Source: CAUUJV01 sp963545565
GTDB taxonomy: Bacteria; Actinomycetota; Actinomycetes; Actinomycetales; Bifidobacteriaceae
Direction: 5' to 3'
Assembly: GCA_963545565.1 (NCBI GenBank)
Contig: CAUUJV010000003.1
Location: 121,880-185,879 of the forward strand
Length of the DNA stretch: 64,000 nucleotides
The position numbers and the translations under genes were made by a program. Below the pieces are notes generated by a model. The model worked only from the letters and a program-made list of their open reading frames with translations. It did not search any database and was not told the DNA's origin. Of this stretch, positions 43,027-52,049 are shown in pieces; positions within the stretch are counted from its first letter, which is position 1, and each line of letters starts with the position of its first letter.

Positions 43027-45009
43027 TTATTCCTGTTCCTGGGCTGTGGCTTGCGATGAAGCCTGGTTTGAAGCATCATCAGCGTCTGAATTTGCTTCAG
43101 CATTTTGGTTCTTCTGAGCCAAAGGTTGGATGTTTGGACGGTAATTTACGTTATCGTTTGAAGCGCCGCCAGGAACCATTGGCCATACCATAGCGTCTTT
43201 CCACACGCGGAAGTCAATAAGAACAGTGCGATCATTCGTAGAATTTGCTACGTCAATAGCTGCAAGAGCTTCTTCTTGATTCGTTGCACGCAAACCGATG
43301 CATCCGTAAGCTTGTGCAAGCTTGACGAAGTCTGGAACGTTAATAGGAATTTCCTGCTGTGATGTTGGATTTTCGGTGTCTTCCAAATTCTTAGCAGCTG
43401 GATCACCATCATCCAAAATAGTCGCGGAGTAGTGCTCGCCGAAGAACAAGGTTTGCCACTGGCGAACCATTCCATACACAGAATTATTAAGAATAGCAAT
43501 CTTTAACGGAGTGTGGTCTTGGAACGCGGTCGCGAGCTCTTCAGAGGTCATCTGGAAGCTACCGTCGCCATCGATAAGCCACACGGGTTTCTTGCCATCG
43601 AATTCGCGCTGAGAAGCTACCTGAGCGCCAATAGCTGCTGGCAGGCCGTATCCCATGGTTCCAGCGCCTGCAGAGGAGAGCCATGAGCGAGGATTTTCAA
43701 AATCAATCAGCTGACTTGCCCACATCTGATGTTGACCTACGCCAGTGACCCAAATAGTACTTGGATCCGCCTTATCAGAAAGCTGCTTTACAACCCACTG
43801 TGGGCTCAAAGTACCATCTGTTGGTTGATCTTCTGGACGATCGTAGGTAGTTGGGTAATCTGTGCGAAGCTTATCGATCATTGACCACCATGGCTTCAAA
43901 TCTGGGGAGTCATTCGTCTTGAAAGCCTGCTTAATTTCAGGAATCAAATCATCGAGAACTTCTGCAATATCACCCACGATTGGCACATCCACATCGCGAT
44001 TCTTTCCAATCTCTGCCGGATCGATATCGATATGAATCACGCGTGCACTTGGGGCAAACTTAGCAAGATTTCCAGTAACACGGTCTGCAAATCGTGCGCC
44101 AATTGCCACAATCAAATCAGAACGCTGAATAGCGCCAGTAGCAGCCACATTTCCGTGCATGCCTGACATGCCTAAGTTCTGAGGGTCAGAATCAGGAATA
44201 ATTCCACGAGCATTCAAAGTGGTGACGACTGGGCTGCCGGTAATTTCGGCGAGTTTCTTCACCTGCTTACTTGCTCCAGAACGCATTGCGCCGCCACCCA
44301 CGTAGAGCACAGGGCGGAATGACTGGGTGAAAAGCTCAGCAGCATTAGAAAGTACGCGGCCATGAGCCTTCGTTACTGGGGCATAGCCTGGAAGAATCAT
44401 GCGCTGTGGCCATGAGTAGTACATTTCTTGAGTCTGCGCGCTGCGAGTGAAGTCAACTACAACAGGGCCAGGGCGTCCGCTAGTTGCAATGTGATAAGCC
44501 TCAGTCATAATGCGAGGAACATCACTAGCGCGAGTGACTAAGAAGGAATGCTTAGAAATTGGGTAGGTGATGCCGAGGGTATCTGCTTCCTGGAAGGCAT
44601 CGGTGCCAATCTGCTTTTCGCCAACCTGGCCGGTAATAGCAATCATTGGAACAGAGTCCATATTTGCATCGGCTATTGCTGTTACTAAGTTTGTAGCTCC
44701 TGGGCCAGAGGTCACTAATGCAACGCCAACTTTGCCTGTTGCAAGTGCGTAACCTTCTGCAGCATGGCCAGCTGCTTGTTCATGGCGTGTAAGAATAAAA
44801 CGGAACTTCGTGTTCTCAGTGATTGCGTCATAAACCGGTAGAATTGCTCCTCCAGGGATGCCGAAAACATCCAAAATGCCAAGATCTTCAAGGGAACGAA
44901 CGAGTGCCTGAGCGCCCGTCATCTTTTCGCCTTGTGGCTGTTCGCTATTTTCTGCCGCTGGGTTCTTTGGAACTCCGCTAAATGCCTGTAATGGTGTGGG
45001 CAATGCCAT
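43027..45009 (-). CDS. ilvB: Acetolactate synthase catalytic subunit
   Basis: A thiamine diphosphate enzyme condensing pyruvate to acetolactate. The 660-residue protein shows GIPGGAILPVYDAI, the catalytic-Glu region LTRHEQAAGHAAEGYA, SGPGATNLVTAIADA, and a TPP-binding motif starting LIDGDGSFQMTSEELATA and ending ILNN. The start ATG at 45009 follows GAGGAA; the frame extends 10 codons further with no ribosome site. The C-terminal ~40 residues are Asn/Gln/Ala-rich and beyond the usual family end. It is transcribed with ilvN. Confidence 0.96.
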   Translation of the reverse strand: MALPTPLQAFSGVPKNPAAENSEQPQGEKMTGAQALVRSLEDLGILDVFGIPGGAILPVYDAITENTKFRFILTRHEQAAGHAAEGYALATGKVGVALVTSGPGATNLVTAIADANMDSVPMIAITGQVGEKQIGTDAFQEADTLGITYPISKHSFLVTRASDVPRIMTEAYHIATSGRPGPVVVDFTRSAQTQEMYYSWPQRMILPGYAPVTKAHGRVLSNAAELFTQSFRPVLYVGGGAMRSGASKQVKKLAEITGSPVVTTLNARGIIPDSDPQNLGMSGMHGNVAATGAIQRSDLIVAIGARFADRVTGNLAKFAPSARVIHIDIDPAEIGKNRDVDVPIVGDIAEVLDDLIPEIKQAFKTNDSPDLKPWWSMIDKLRTDYPTTYDRPEDQPTDGTLSPQWVVKQLSDKADPSTIWVTGVGQHQMWASQLIDFENPRSWLSSAGAGTMGYGLPAAIGAQVASQREFDGKKPVWLIDGDGSFQMTSEELATAFQDHTPLKIAILNNSVYGMVRQWQTLFFGEHYSATILDDGDPAAKNLEDTENPTSQQEIPINVPDFVKLAQAYGCIGLRATNQEEALAAIDVANSTNDRTVLIDFRVWKDAMVWPMVPGGASNDNVNYRPNIQPLAQKNQNAEANSDADDASNQASSQATAQEQE

Positions 45010-45227
45010 AACTTCCTCTCGTCTGTCAAGACATGTCAAAGGTGCGCAATGTGCTGCGCTGCAAAATTTACCATTCGAATTCTGCGGTTATTTGCCGGAG
45101 GGCTTCTTCTGGTTCACGTCACGTTGGAACCGCTTGTGGCAGTTCCCATAGTCTTTTCAATAATAGTGTAAGTCTCTAACAACCACGTGTTGCTTCCCAT
45201 TAGCTGAAATAACTGGAATAACCGAAA

Positions 45228-45926
45228 TTAGTTGAGACTTTTCCATGCTTTTTCAGCAGCATCTAGCTGAGCTTTGCGCTTACTTGTGCCTGTGCCTTCT
45301 GCAATGACTGTGTCATCATCGCCCAAAGTTACACGGGCGGTAAAAATCTGCTGATATTCTGGCCCACCGACTTCCATGTGATACGCCACTTCTCCACGAC
45401 CAAGTTCATGTGCCTTAACAGTGAGGGAAGTCTTCCAGTCGAGTGCAGGGCCTTCGTGAGTAGTTTTTTCAAGAGTAGAATCAATGAGCTTATGAACCGC
45501 ATGACGAGCAACATCAATACCTTGCTCAATAAAAACAGCGCCGATGAGAGCCTCAACAATATCGCACAGAATTGAGTCTTTATCAGCCCCGCCTCCAGCG
45601 CTTTCACCGTGGCCTAGCAAAATGAAGGGGCCAACGTGTAGTTTATTTCGAGCAATAGCAGACAGAGACTCCTCAGATACTGTTTTGGCACGGATTTTCG
45701 CCATTTGCCCTTCGGTGTATGTGGGATGCAAAGTGTACAAAGTTTCAGTTGTTACGAGTTCTAGGACGGCATCTCCAAGGAATTCTAAACGCTCGTAGTT
45801 TGCAGTTCCGGGATGCTCGTGTGCGAAGGATCTATGAGTTAGCGCTTCGATAAAAAGATCTGGGCTGATCGTAGCGCCCAAAGCTTCAAAAAGTTCGTTA
45901 GCGGCAGGAGATATTTCTGTATCCAA
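45228..45926 (-). CDS. rnc: Ribonuclease III
   Basis: RNase III processes rRNA and cuts double-stranded RNA. The catalytic signature is YERLEFLGDAVLELV; metal-site residues recur in DKDSILCDIVEALIGAVF. The double-stranded RNA-binding domain ends GTSKRKAQLDAAEKAW. The start is set at TTG 45926, with AAGGA 6 bp upstream, giving 232 residues, the normal length. The frame is open to 46088, but that part crosses the rpmF terminator and encodes no family sequence. It follows coaD, DUF177 and rpmF as in many actinobacteria. Confidence 0.92.
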   Translation of the reverse strand: MDTEISPAANELFEALGATISPDLFIEALTHRSFAHEHPGTANYERLEFLGDAVLELVTTETLYTLHPTYTEGQMAKIRAKTVSEESLSAIARNKLHVGPFILLGHGESAGGGADKDSILCDIVEALIGAVFIEQGIDVARHAVHKLIDSTLEKTTHEGPALDWKTSLTVKAHELGRGEVAYHMEVGGPEYQQIFTARVTLGDDDTVIAEGTGTSKRKAQLDAAEKAWKSLN

Positions 45927-46040
45927 AGCACTTCCTTCTTTCGCTTCTTCTGCATTATGTATGAACAGTAAATACTTGCACTCATACGGTACTACGCACG
46001 GTACTGCACACGTTACTACGACGACTCGGTTGATGGTAAC

Positions 46041-46073
46041 AAAAAAATCCCACCGTCCGTCGGCGGTAGGATT
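46041..46073 (-). terminator. Rho-independent terminator of rpmF
   Basis: On the minus strand AATCCTACCG, a short GC arm, and CGGTGGGATT form a hairpin followed by seven T residues. It lies between rpmF and rnc. Confidence 0.85.
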
Positions 46074-46147
46074 TTCTAAAAGCTTCAAATTGTTATGAAA
46101 TTTAAAAGCGATACTCCTCAGAGTTTTAATATTTAGAAAATATTAGA

Positions 46148-46342
46148 CTACTGTGCGAGTGTTGACTTGATTGCTGCACGGTAAGTACGACCACGGAAGT
46201 TACCGCAGTTTGGGCAAGCCATGTGTGGCAATGAGTCAGCGCCGCAGTTTGGGCATGCAATAGTCTGAGTTGCAGATGCCTTCCAATTTGCGCGGCGGGA
46301 GTGCGTATTAGCACGGGAAGTCTTGTACTTTGGCAGTGCCAT
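46148..46342 (-). CDS. rpmF: Ribosomal protein L32, zinc-ribbon (C+) form
   Basis: A 64-residue L32 starting ALPKYKTSRANTHSRRANWK. Two CPNCG pairs (IACPNCGADS and MACPNCGNFRG) bind zinc. It is the standard partner of the cysteine-free L32 at 22492. DUF177 lies upstream, as is usual, but here about 300 bp away instead of immediately adjacent. Confidence 0.97.
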   Translation of the reverse strand: MALPKYKTSRANTHSRRANWKASATQTIACPNCGADSLPHMACPNCGNFRGRTYRAAIKSTLAQ

Positions 46343-46642
46343 AGTGTTCCTCTATTCGATCGAAATAAACTTTTTTGCTTAAGCCTAGGTGAGTTTAATA
46401 CAACCCACGGTCATTGTCCATTTGAGTGTTCGAGTGTCTGAGCGTTTGAGTGGCGTAAAAGACATGTAGTAAAGATGCATGGTAGAGATAGAGACCCACA
46501 GTAGAGGACCCGCAGTAGAAATATGCAGTATAGGTACACAGTGAGGTGATTGTATTCAAAAACACTCGAAGATTGTTGAACAGTTTGATCGAGAAACTCA
46601 GAGTATTTTTAGAGTGAGTGTTATTGCAGGTATCTAAATTTT
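46343..46642 (-). other. 300-bp noncoding gap between DUF177 and rpmF
   Basis: No credible gene. The middle holds degenerate short repeats around CAGTAGA, such as GACCCACAGTAGAG next to GACCCGCAGTAGAA at about 46490-46520, and a GAGTGTTCGAGTGTCTGAG-like stretch near 46430. It may carry the rpmF promoter; no convincing -35/-10 pair was found. Confidence 0.4.
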
Positions 46643-47254
46643 TTATTCTGCGTTTTGCTGAGATTCTAACTGTGCCTTGAGCTGCTCTAATTGTGCCCAC
46701 CGAATATTGACTGGTTCATCTACGTGATCTGGGTTGTCGTTGAGGTTGATGCCACACTGTGGGCAGAGTCCCTTGCAGTCGGGGCGGCACAGTGGCTGTA
46801 CGGGCAGAGTTTGAGCCAAATTATCGCGAATGAGTGACTCAAAATCAAGAAGAGTTGCTGACGGACTAATCGGGTAAACATCGTCAGCTTCATCATCTTC
46901 AGCGAAAATATCTTGTTCTGCTTCTTCAACAAATCCAGAGTTATGAGATGCCAGCCTATCTTCGTAGGTGAAAAAAGCTGTGACATTCGTAGACCAGTCG
47001 CCGTCGAGCGGTTTGAGACAGCGTGTGCACTCACCGTGCATTGGTGCGCTTACTGAGCCGGTAAAGAGCAAACCGTCAGACAGTGATTCGAGCGTGCCTT
47101 TCAGATGAGTATTTGCCCCCTCTTCAATGCCGACAACAGTGTCGTCAATTCCGCTTGGAGCTGGGAAAACTTCATCAATATTCTTGGTTTGGCCAGCGCG
47201 CATTGAAAGTTGCGCAATGGAAATAGTCCAATTTGTTTTCTGTTCGCGTACCAT
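46643..47254 (-). CDS. DUF177 (YceD-like) protein
   Basis: A 203-residue member of the YceD/DUF177 family, which in bacteria and plastids is linked to 23S rRNA accumulation and almost always precedes rpmF. It contains CTRCLKPLDGDW and the Cys cluster LCRPDCKGLCPQCGINLND, which likely binds zinc. An acidic stretch (AEQDIFAEDDEADDVYP) is in the middle. It follows the coiled-coil gene on the same strand. Confidence 0.92.
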   Translation of the reverse strand: MVREQKTNWTISIAQLSMRAGQTKNIDEVFPAPSGIDDTVVGIEEGANTHLKGTLESLSDGLLFTGSVSAPMHGECTRCLKPLDGDWSTNVTAFFTYEDRLASHNSGFVEEAEQDIFAEDDEADDVYPISPSATLLDFESLIRDNLAQTLPVQPLCRPDCKGLCPQCGINLNDNPDHVDEPVNIRWAQLEQLKAQLESQQNAE

Positions 47255-47321
47255 AATCTTCTCTAAAATCTAGGTTAACCGGTTGAGCCGGCGAGCTGAG
47301 GTAATGAGATAACGAGGTAAG

Positions 47322-48170
47322 TTAACCGTCATAGTCGTCATAATCGTCAGCGCTCAGATGAGGAATTTCCTGCTCTGCAAGCTTCTGACGCTGATGGAGT
47401 ACTTCGAGCCCATTGACAATGCTGTCATGAATCTCAGCAATTTGATCGTCAAGTGCGCGCATAGACTTTTCGGAATATGCATTTGCGCCTCTTGTGAGCT
47501 CGTTGGCTTTGTGCTGCGCATTAGCAAGAATATTTCGTGCTTGCTCGGTTGCAATGTTTACAACGTTTTCTTGACCAGCAAGGAATTGCGCCTGCTCATT
47601 AGCTTCTTTAATGATTGTGGCTGACTTGCTTTGAGCTGCGGAAATAATGGAATTAGATTGATTTTGAGCGCTTTCCAAACGACGTTCTGCTTCACGCATA
47701 AGGGACGAAGCACGCTCAAGCTGAATTGGCAAAACCTCTTTTAACTCTTTGAGCAAATCACTGATTTCGTTGCGATCAAGGCGAATCTGGTCGCCGGAGA
47801 ATAAGCCACTTTTTGCTTCTGCCACCTTGGTTTCCAATTGTTGGATAATGTCAAAAGCGGTGGTGAACTGGTCTTCGGCTGGATTGAGACTTTCGGAAAC
47901 ATCGTCGTGTGCATTTGGAATAAGAGCACTAACCGCTTCCTGCGCGCGAGCATTGTTGAATCCGCCAATTGAAGCAGAAGAGGCAGAAGAAATAGGATAC
48001 GCTGCATCAGAACTTTCAGCAGGCGCTTTTGAATAAGATTCCGAATAAGATTGCGCGTGAGCAGACTGAGCCGGCATGTCTGTGAAGCTTCCTGTGCTCA
48101 CTACTTCAGACTGCCCAGTAGAATCATCGTCTTCTTCGCCGTATGGAGTGTAGTTATGAATGTTAGTCAT
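47322..48170 (-). CDS. DivIVA-like coiled-coil protein
   Basis: A 282-residue protein. The first ~95 residues are a Ser/Ala-rich disordered region. The rest is predicted coiled coil, with FDIIQQLETKVAEAKSGLFS, EVLPIQLERASSLMREAERR and repeated IISAAQSKSATIIKEANEQA-like heptads, then DDQIAEIHDSIVNGLE. This pattern resembles actinobacterial DivIVA/Wag31-type polar growth and division proteins, and the position between coaD and DUF177 is conserved in bifidobacteria. It lacks a clear canonical DivIVA N-terminal lipid-binding motif. Confidence 0.75.
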   Translation of the reverse strand: MTNIHNYTPYGEEDDDSTGQSEVVSTGSFTDMPAQSAHAQSYSESYSKAPAESSDAAYPISSASSASIGGFNNARAQEAVSALIPNAHDDVSESLNPAEDQFTTAFDIIQQLETKVAEAKSGLFSGDQIRLDRNEISDLLKELKEVLPIQLERASSLMREAERRLESAQNQSNSIISAAQSKSATIIKEANEQAQFLAGQENVVNIATEQARNILANAQHKANELTRGANAYSEKSMRALDDQIAEIHDSIVNGLEVLHQRQKLAEQEIPHLSADDYDDYDG

Positions 48171-48171
48171 G

Positions 48172-48663
48172 TTAACTCTTTTCTCTGCTCAATGCATTGG
48201 TGAGCTTAGCAATCACTGCATCTGGAACCATTCCGGTAATATCCCCACCATGACGAGCCACATCTTTAACAATCGAACTCGAAATATGTTCCTTAATGGG
48301 GTCTGCAGGAAGGAACAGGGTTTCAACATCTGCAAGATGGCGATTAACCAAAGCCATTCCCAACTCTGCTTCATAATCGCCGTTCTGCCGCAAACCTTTT
48401 ACAATAACTGTAGCGCCAACATTAGCGCAATATTGTGTAATGAGGCCGTCAGTACTTGACACTTTTACGTTGGTGATGCCGTCCTTCTCAAGCGCTTCCT
48501 GAATCATAGCGACGCGCTCTTCTTCTGTGAACATTGGCTTTTTGGCTGAATTTACTGCCACAACAACGTGGATTTCGTCAAAAAATGAGGCACAGCGTTC
48601 AATAACGTCGAGATGACCCGATGTAACGGGATCAAAAGAACCTGGGCACACAGCGATTGTCAT
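48172..48663 (-). CDS. coaD: Phosphopantetheine adenylyltransferase
   Basis: It makes dephospho-CoA from 4'-phosphopantetheine and ATP. The 163-residue nucleotidyltransferase has TIAVCPGSFDPVTSGHLDVI with the T/HxGH site, then ANVGATVIVKGLRQNGDYEAE and IKEHISSSIVKDVARHGGDI. The ATG at 48663 fits the family start; an ATG six codons earlier is possible. The stop lies 1 bp before the coiled-coil gene start. Confidence 0.95.
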   Translation of the reverse strand: MTIAVCPGSFDPVTSGHLDVIERCASFFDEIHVVVAVNSAKKPMFTEEERVAMIQEALEKDGITNVKVSSTDGLITQYCANVGATVIVKGLRQNGDYEAELGMALVNRHLADVETLFLPADPIKEHISSSIVKDVARHGGDITGMVPDAVIAKLTNALSREKS

Positions 48664-48748
48664 GCTTTTAGAGTATCGCATCCATTGGAAAGTTTAGCTA
48701 TTCGCTGGCGTGCTGGACTAAGTATTCTTATCATTTACTATTAAGAAT

Positions 48749-49105
48749 ATGATGAATTTTGGGGATGCTTTTATCGTGAATAATTCTATGGATATGCTTG
48801 ATAAGTATGAATATGGGCGTGATGCGCTTGATGAGCCGCTCAAGACTTCTGGGCCGGATCAGTCTTCTGGCACGAGTACGGCAGTTTTAGAACGTCCGGA
48901 AACTAATGAGGAAACAAGTCGCACTGATGATGGTGAAGCAGATCGTTTTGCTCATTATGTTTCCAAAGAGCGCATGATGCAGTCTCGTATGACAGGTCGG
49001 CCAGTTGTAGCGTTATGTGGAAAAGTATGGGTGCCAAAGCATGATCCTGCTAATTACCCGGTATGCCCAGACTGCAAGCGTATTTACGAAGAGATGATGA
49101 AATAA
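48749..49105 (+). CDS. DUF3039 protein
   Basis: A 118-residue protein of a family restricted to actinobacteria. The conserved C-terminal part reads AHYVSKERMMQSRMTGRPVV, CGKVWVPKHDPANYPVCPDC. The lone Cys plus the CPDC pair suggest a small zinc-binding fold. The N-terminal half is acidic and variable. The start could be the ATG at 48749, 48752 or 48788. Function unknown. Confidence 0.85.
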   Translation: MMNFGDAFIVNNSMDMLDKYEYGRDALDEPLKTSGPDQSSGTSTAVLERPETNEETSRTDDGEADRFAHYVSKERMMQSRMTGRPVVALCGKVWVPKHDPANYPVCPDCKRIYEEMMK

Positions 49106-49285
49106 AGAGGGAAAAAGTAAAAGGAGTAATGAAGTGGAATTAAAAAAGTAGGGGAAAGTAAAAGTCAGAAGTAAAGAGGTCTAACTTTTTACTTCCCTCA
49201 CTCTTCTACTTCCCCTCGCTCATTTTATTTATCCGCTTTTATTTATCTGCTTCTGCCTATTCCTACCTGCTTCTATCCGCTGCTC
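49106..49285. terminator. Purine-rich/pyrimidine-rich block between convergent genes
   Basis: The first ~75 bases of the plus strand are almost all purine and the next ~105 mostly pyrimidine. Imperfect inverted repeats link them (GAGGGAAAAAGTAAAAG near 49107 with CTTTTTACTTCCCTC near 49185). It probably serves as the terminator for both DUF3039 and pncB. Confidence 0.5.
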
Positions 49286-50629
49286 TTATTTGGTAATCGT
49301 TAAAACTTGAGTCTCGATTGCCGGCTCGCCAGCGCTCAGAGAGAGCGCACTAATTGGGAGTTCGTTCAAGGCTTTTTTGTGGTAATCGCGAGCTGCAAAG
49401 AGTGCTTCGCTTGTAGAAAGTGATGTATCAACTTCTCCATGGTCTACTGCGGTAATAAGTAAATCGCGGGTGGTGTCATATTCTGCAGGGCAAGTCCATG
49501 CGGCTTGGTCTTCTTCAGAGCCTGCAACAATGAGTTCCCCCTGCGCTAAGTCATATTGGTAAGAGCGGTAAGCTACTTTTCGCCAGCCGTCTGTGACTTT
49601 ACCAAAGGATTTTTTGGAAACGGCGTGCATGTGTCCGTCTGCACCTTCGCGCTCTACGAGCTTGTATACCATTGATGTGGTGGGGAAGCCTGATCCTGTA
49701 ACTAAACGCGTGCCAACTCCATAAGAATCTACCGGGGCAGTGGCGAGGGAGGCGATTGCATATTCATCCAAATCATTCGTCACAGTGATAGTAGTGTTTG
49801 TAGCCCCCAAAGCATCAAGCTGATGACGTGCTTTTTGAGCTAAGGAAGCCAAATCGCCAGAATCAATGCGGATTCCGCCAAGTTCTGGTCCAGCCACCTT
49901 TACTGCAGTAGTGATTGCTTCTTCAATGGAGAAGGTGTCGGTAAGTAAAGTAGTATTTTTACCAAGTGCATTAATTTGGGAGATAAAAGCATCTTCCTCA
50001 GTGTCATGTACCAAGGTAAACGCATGAGCGGCAGTGCCGATGCAACGAATACCGTATTTCTTGGCTGCTGCGAGATTTGCTGTGCTTGCGAATCCTCCCA
50101 CGACTGCACTGCGAGAAGCTGCAATTGCTGCATATTCATTCATTCGGCGTCCACCCATGTCTGCGCATGGGCGTGTGCCTGCAGCTGAAGTAATGCGGGA
50201 AGCAGCGGATGCGATAGCACAATCATAGTTAAGAACGCTCAAAAGCATAGTTTCAAGCAGAGTGCATTCTCCGAAAGTTCCTTCAACTTGAAGCACTGGA
50301 GAATTAGCGAAGAACATCTCTCCTTCGCGGTAAGCACGAATAGTTCCACGGAAATGGAAGTTCTCAAGATATTTGATTGTTTCTTCGGAAACAATGTGAT
50401 TATCTCGCATAAAAGCTAAATCAGATTCGTTTGGTCTAAAGCAGTGTAAATACTCAACAATTCGGCCAAGACCTGCAACTACCCCATATCGACGGCCAGA
50501 TGGAAGATGGCGAGTGAACACTTCAAAAACGCATTTACGATGCGCTGTGCCGTCGCGCAAAGCAGCATCGAGCATGGTGTATTCATACATATCAGTCATC
50601 ATCGCTGGGTTGATATCAGAACGATACAT
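49286..50629 (-). CDS. pncB: Nicotinate phosphoribosyltransferase
   Basis: It joins nicotinate to PRPP in NAD salvage. The 447-residue protein starts at the ATG 50629 after GAAGGC. Seen are SDINPAMMTDMYEYTMLDAA, FEVFTRHLPSGRRYGVVAGLGR, HAFTLVHDTEEDAF, the PRPP/NaMN site IRIDSGDLASLAQKAR, and the SYGVGTRLVTGSG loop. It is monocistronic as far as can be seen, converging on DUF3039. Confidence 0.95.
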   Translation of the reverse strand: MYRSDINPAMMTDMYEYTMLDAALRDGTAHRKCVFEVFTRHLPSGRRYGVVAGLGRIVEYLHCFRPNESDLAFMRDNHIVSEETIKYLENFHFRGTIRAYREGEMFFANSPVLQVEGTFGECTLLETMLLSVLNYDCAIASAASRITSAAGTRPCADMGGRRMNEYAAIAASRSAVVGGFASTANLAAAKKYGIRCIGTAAHAFTLVHDTEEDAFISQINALGKNTTLLTDTFSIEEAITTAVKVAGPELGGIRIDSGDLASLAQKARHQLDALGATNTTITVTNDLDEYAIASLATAPVDSYGVGTRLVTGSGFPTTSMVYKLVEREGADGHMHAVSKKSFGKVTDGWRKVAYRSYQYDLAQGELIVAGSEEDQAAWTCPAEYDTTRDLLITAVDHGEVDTSLSTSEALFAARDYHKKALNELPISALSLSAGEPAIETQVLTITK

Positions 50630-50666
50630 TTTGCCTTCTCTCAAGTGGCTTAGTATTTAAATAGTT

Positions 50667-51314
50667 TTATGTGCGAGCTGTGCCTGTTAGTTTAGTCTTT
50701 CGGGGAAGTGCATGGTCGATTATGAACAAAATCCATGCTAGTACAAAGAAAATTCCTAAATATACGGCACAATTAGTTACAAACTGATGCATTCCGAGTT
50801 TCGGCAAGTTGATGAAATCATAGGGATAGGGGCTGCCATCATTGCCTGGGCCGCCGTTGGGCAGAAAATGCGCGCGGATCAACACAAATGCTAGATAAAT
50901 AGGGTAATAGAGCATCCAAGAGAATGTGTAATGCCACTTGAATTTGCGATGCTCGTCGAAAATGAGGAAGTCTGCAACGGCCATAATCGGTACGATTACG
51001 TGTGCCATAGTATGGGTTGCAATTCCAAATGCGTAGAGCTCATCTGCAGGGTCTGTTGGGGGAAGAACAAGCCATGCTACAAGGCCAGTGATAATGATAT
51101 TGAGTGTAAGCATTCCTTTAAGCCATGCAGGTGGTTGAACCCCTTTAAGAAGGCTTGCAAATCCGGCCCAAATCATCACAATTCCCAAAGCGATATTGGT
51201 TTCATGAGTGAAATACACAAGATTAGAAGTTTTGCCCACAAGCCATGTCTCATAAGTGCCAGCAAAGCAGAAAAAGGCAATAGTAAGGCGATAAATCCCA
51301 GCAATGAATCTCAT
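50667..51314 (-). CDS. Pr6Pr-family integral membrane protein
   Basis: A 215-residue protein with about six hydrophobic helices. Pr6Pr/FAR-17a-like motifs are seen: LVYFTHETNIALG in helix 2, HTMAHVIVPIMAVADF in helix 4 with two conserved His, and YPIYLAFVLIRAHF followed by YPYDFINLPKLG. Function is unknown. It lies 37 bp upstream of pncB on the same strand, so co-transcription with NAD salvage is possible. Confidence 0.85.
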   Translation of the reverse strand: MRFIAGIYRLTIAFFCFAGTYETWLVGKTSNLVYFTHETNIALGIVMIWAGFASLLKGVQPPAWLKGMLTLNIIITGLVAWLVLPPTDPADELYAFGIATHTMAHVIVPIMAVADFLIFDEHRKFKWHYTFSWMLYYPIYLAFVLIRAHFLPNGGPGNDGSPYPYDFINLPKLGMHQFVTNCAVYLGIFFVLAWILFIIDHALPRKTKLTGTART

Positions 51315-51402
51315 GTGGTCAAGCGTATCGCGCGTTGAGAATAACCAGAGGATGGCGAGTAAAAGATATACGAAACGCTCTCAAAAAACACAAAATAAAT
51401 TG

Positions 51403-51418
51403 TACAAATAAATTTGTA
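51403..51418. promoter_or_regulatory. Perfect palindrome overlapping the promoter of the ArsR-type regulator
   Basis: TACAAATAAATTTGTA is a 7-2-7 perfect palindrome. Its right end overlaps a TATAAT -10 box (51417-51422) placed 7 bp before the ATG at 51429. This is the expected arrangement for an autorepressed ArsR-family gene with a leaderless message. The -35 region is weak. Confidence 0.6.
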
Positions 51419-51428
51419 TAATAAAAAT

Positions 51429-52049
51429 ATGTGTGAAGTAAACGGGAAAATGAAGAGTTCAACGGTTGATGAAATCTTGGCAGAGCAGCTTAAGGTTCTA
51501 TCTAGCCCAATTAGAATGCGCATTCTTGCGGTGCTGAGAGAAAAAGGAAGCCTTACGGTTGGTGAGATTGCTCGATTGATTGATGAGCCAGTGGGGTCTG
51601 TGAGTTACCACTTGTCGCGCTTGCACATTTCGGGATTGATAGAGGAAGCTGCTGAAAAATCGCAGAGAGATAAGCGCAAAAGCTGGTGGAAAGCGGCGAA
51701 TTCTTCCACGGTTGTTCCAGTAGTTGAACCGGGAGTGGATAGGGGCACTCTCAAGGCTTTCAAAACTGCTGCAATGACAAGTTACCAATCAGCCTTCATG
51801 CGATACATGCAGGAGTATGACAATTTGGAAAAATCATGGCAAGAAGCGGGGCAGAGCGTTGATTCGTTGCTTGAGCTCACTCCTGAAGACGTGCAGAGTC
51901 TTAATGCTGAACTTGTGAAAGTAATTGAAAAATATGAGAAGCTTTCTATTCGTAGGAAACAGGAAGAGGAGAAAACTACAAAGGAGACTGATACAAAGCG
52001 AGCTCAAACTGTTGCTGTTGTAGCTCAGACATTCAGGTGGATTTCTTAA
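51429..52049 (+). CDS. ArsR-type winged-helix regulator
   Basis: A 206-residue regulator. The N-terminal winged helix reads LSSPIRMRILAVLREKG, LTVGEIARLIDEPVGSVSYH and LSRLHISGLIEEAAEKS, typical of ArsR/HTH_20 proteins. The C-terminal half is helical (YMQEYDNLEKSWQEAG, LNAELVKVIEKYEKL) and may bind an effector or dimerise. The stop codon shares a base with the ATG of the MFS gene (TAATG), a common pairing of efflux pump with its repressor. Confidence 0.88.
   Translation: MCEVNGKMKSSTVDEILAEQLKVLSSPIRMRILAVLREKGSLTVGEIARLIDEPVGSVSYHLSRLHISGLIEEAAEKSQRDKRKSWWKAANSSTVVPVVEPGVDRGTLKAFKTAAMTSYQSAFMRYMQEYDNLEKSWQEAGQSVDSLLELTPEDVQSLNAELVKVIEKYEKLSIRRKQEEEKTTKETDTKRAQTVAVVAQTFRWIS

Noticed and set aside
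45010..45227. Possible leader or attenuator upstream of ilvB
   Set aside because: A short frame (MGTATSGSNVT) lacks Leu/Ile/Val runs, the GGAAC/GGTTCC hairpin is weak, and no T-box or riboswitch consensus is visible.
45927..46088. N-terminal extension of rnc
   Set aside because: It would begin inside the rpmF terminator and has no homology to RNase III; the TTG at 45926 has a ribosome site and gives normal length.
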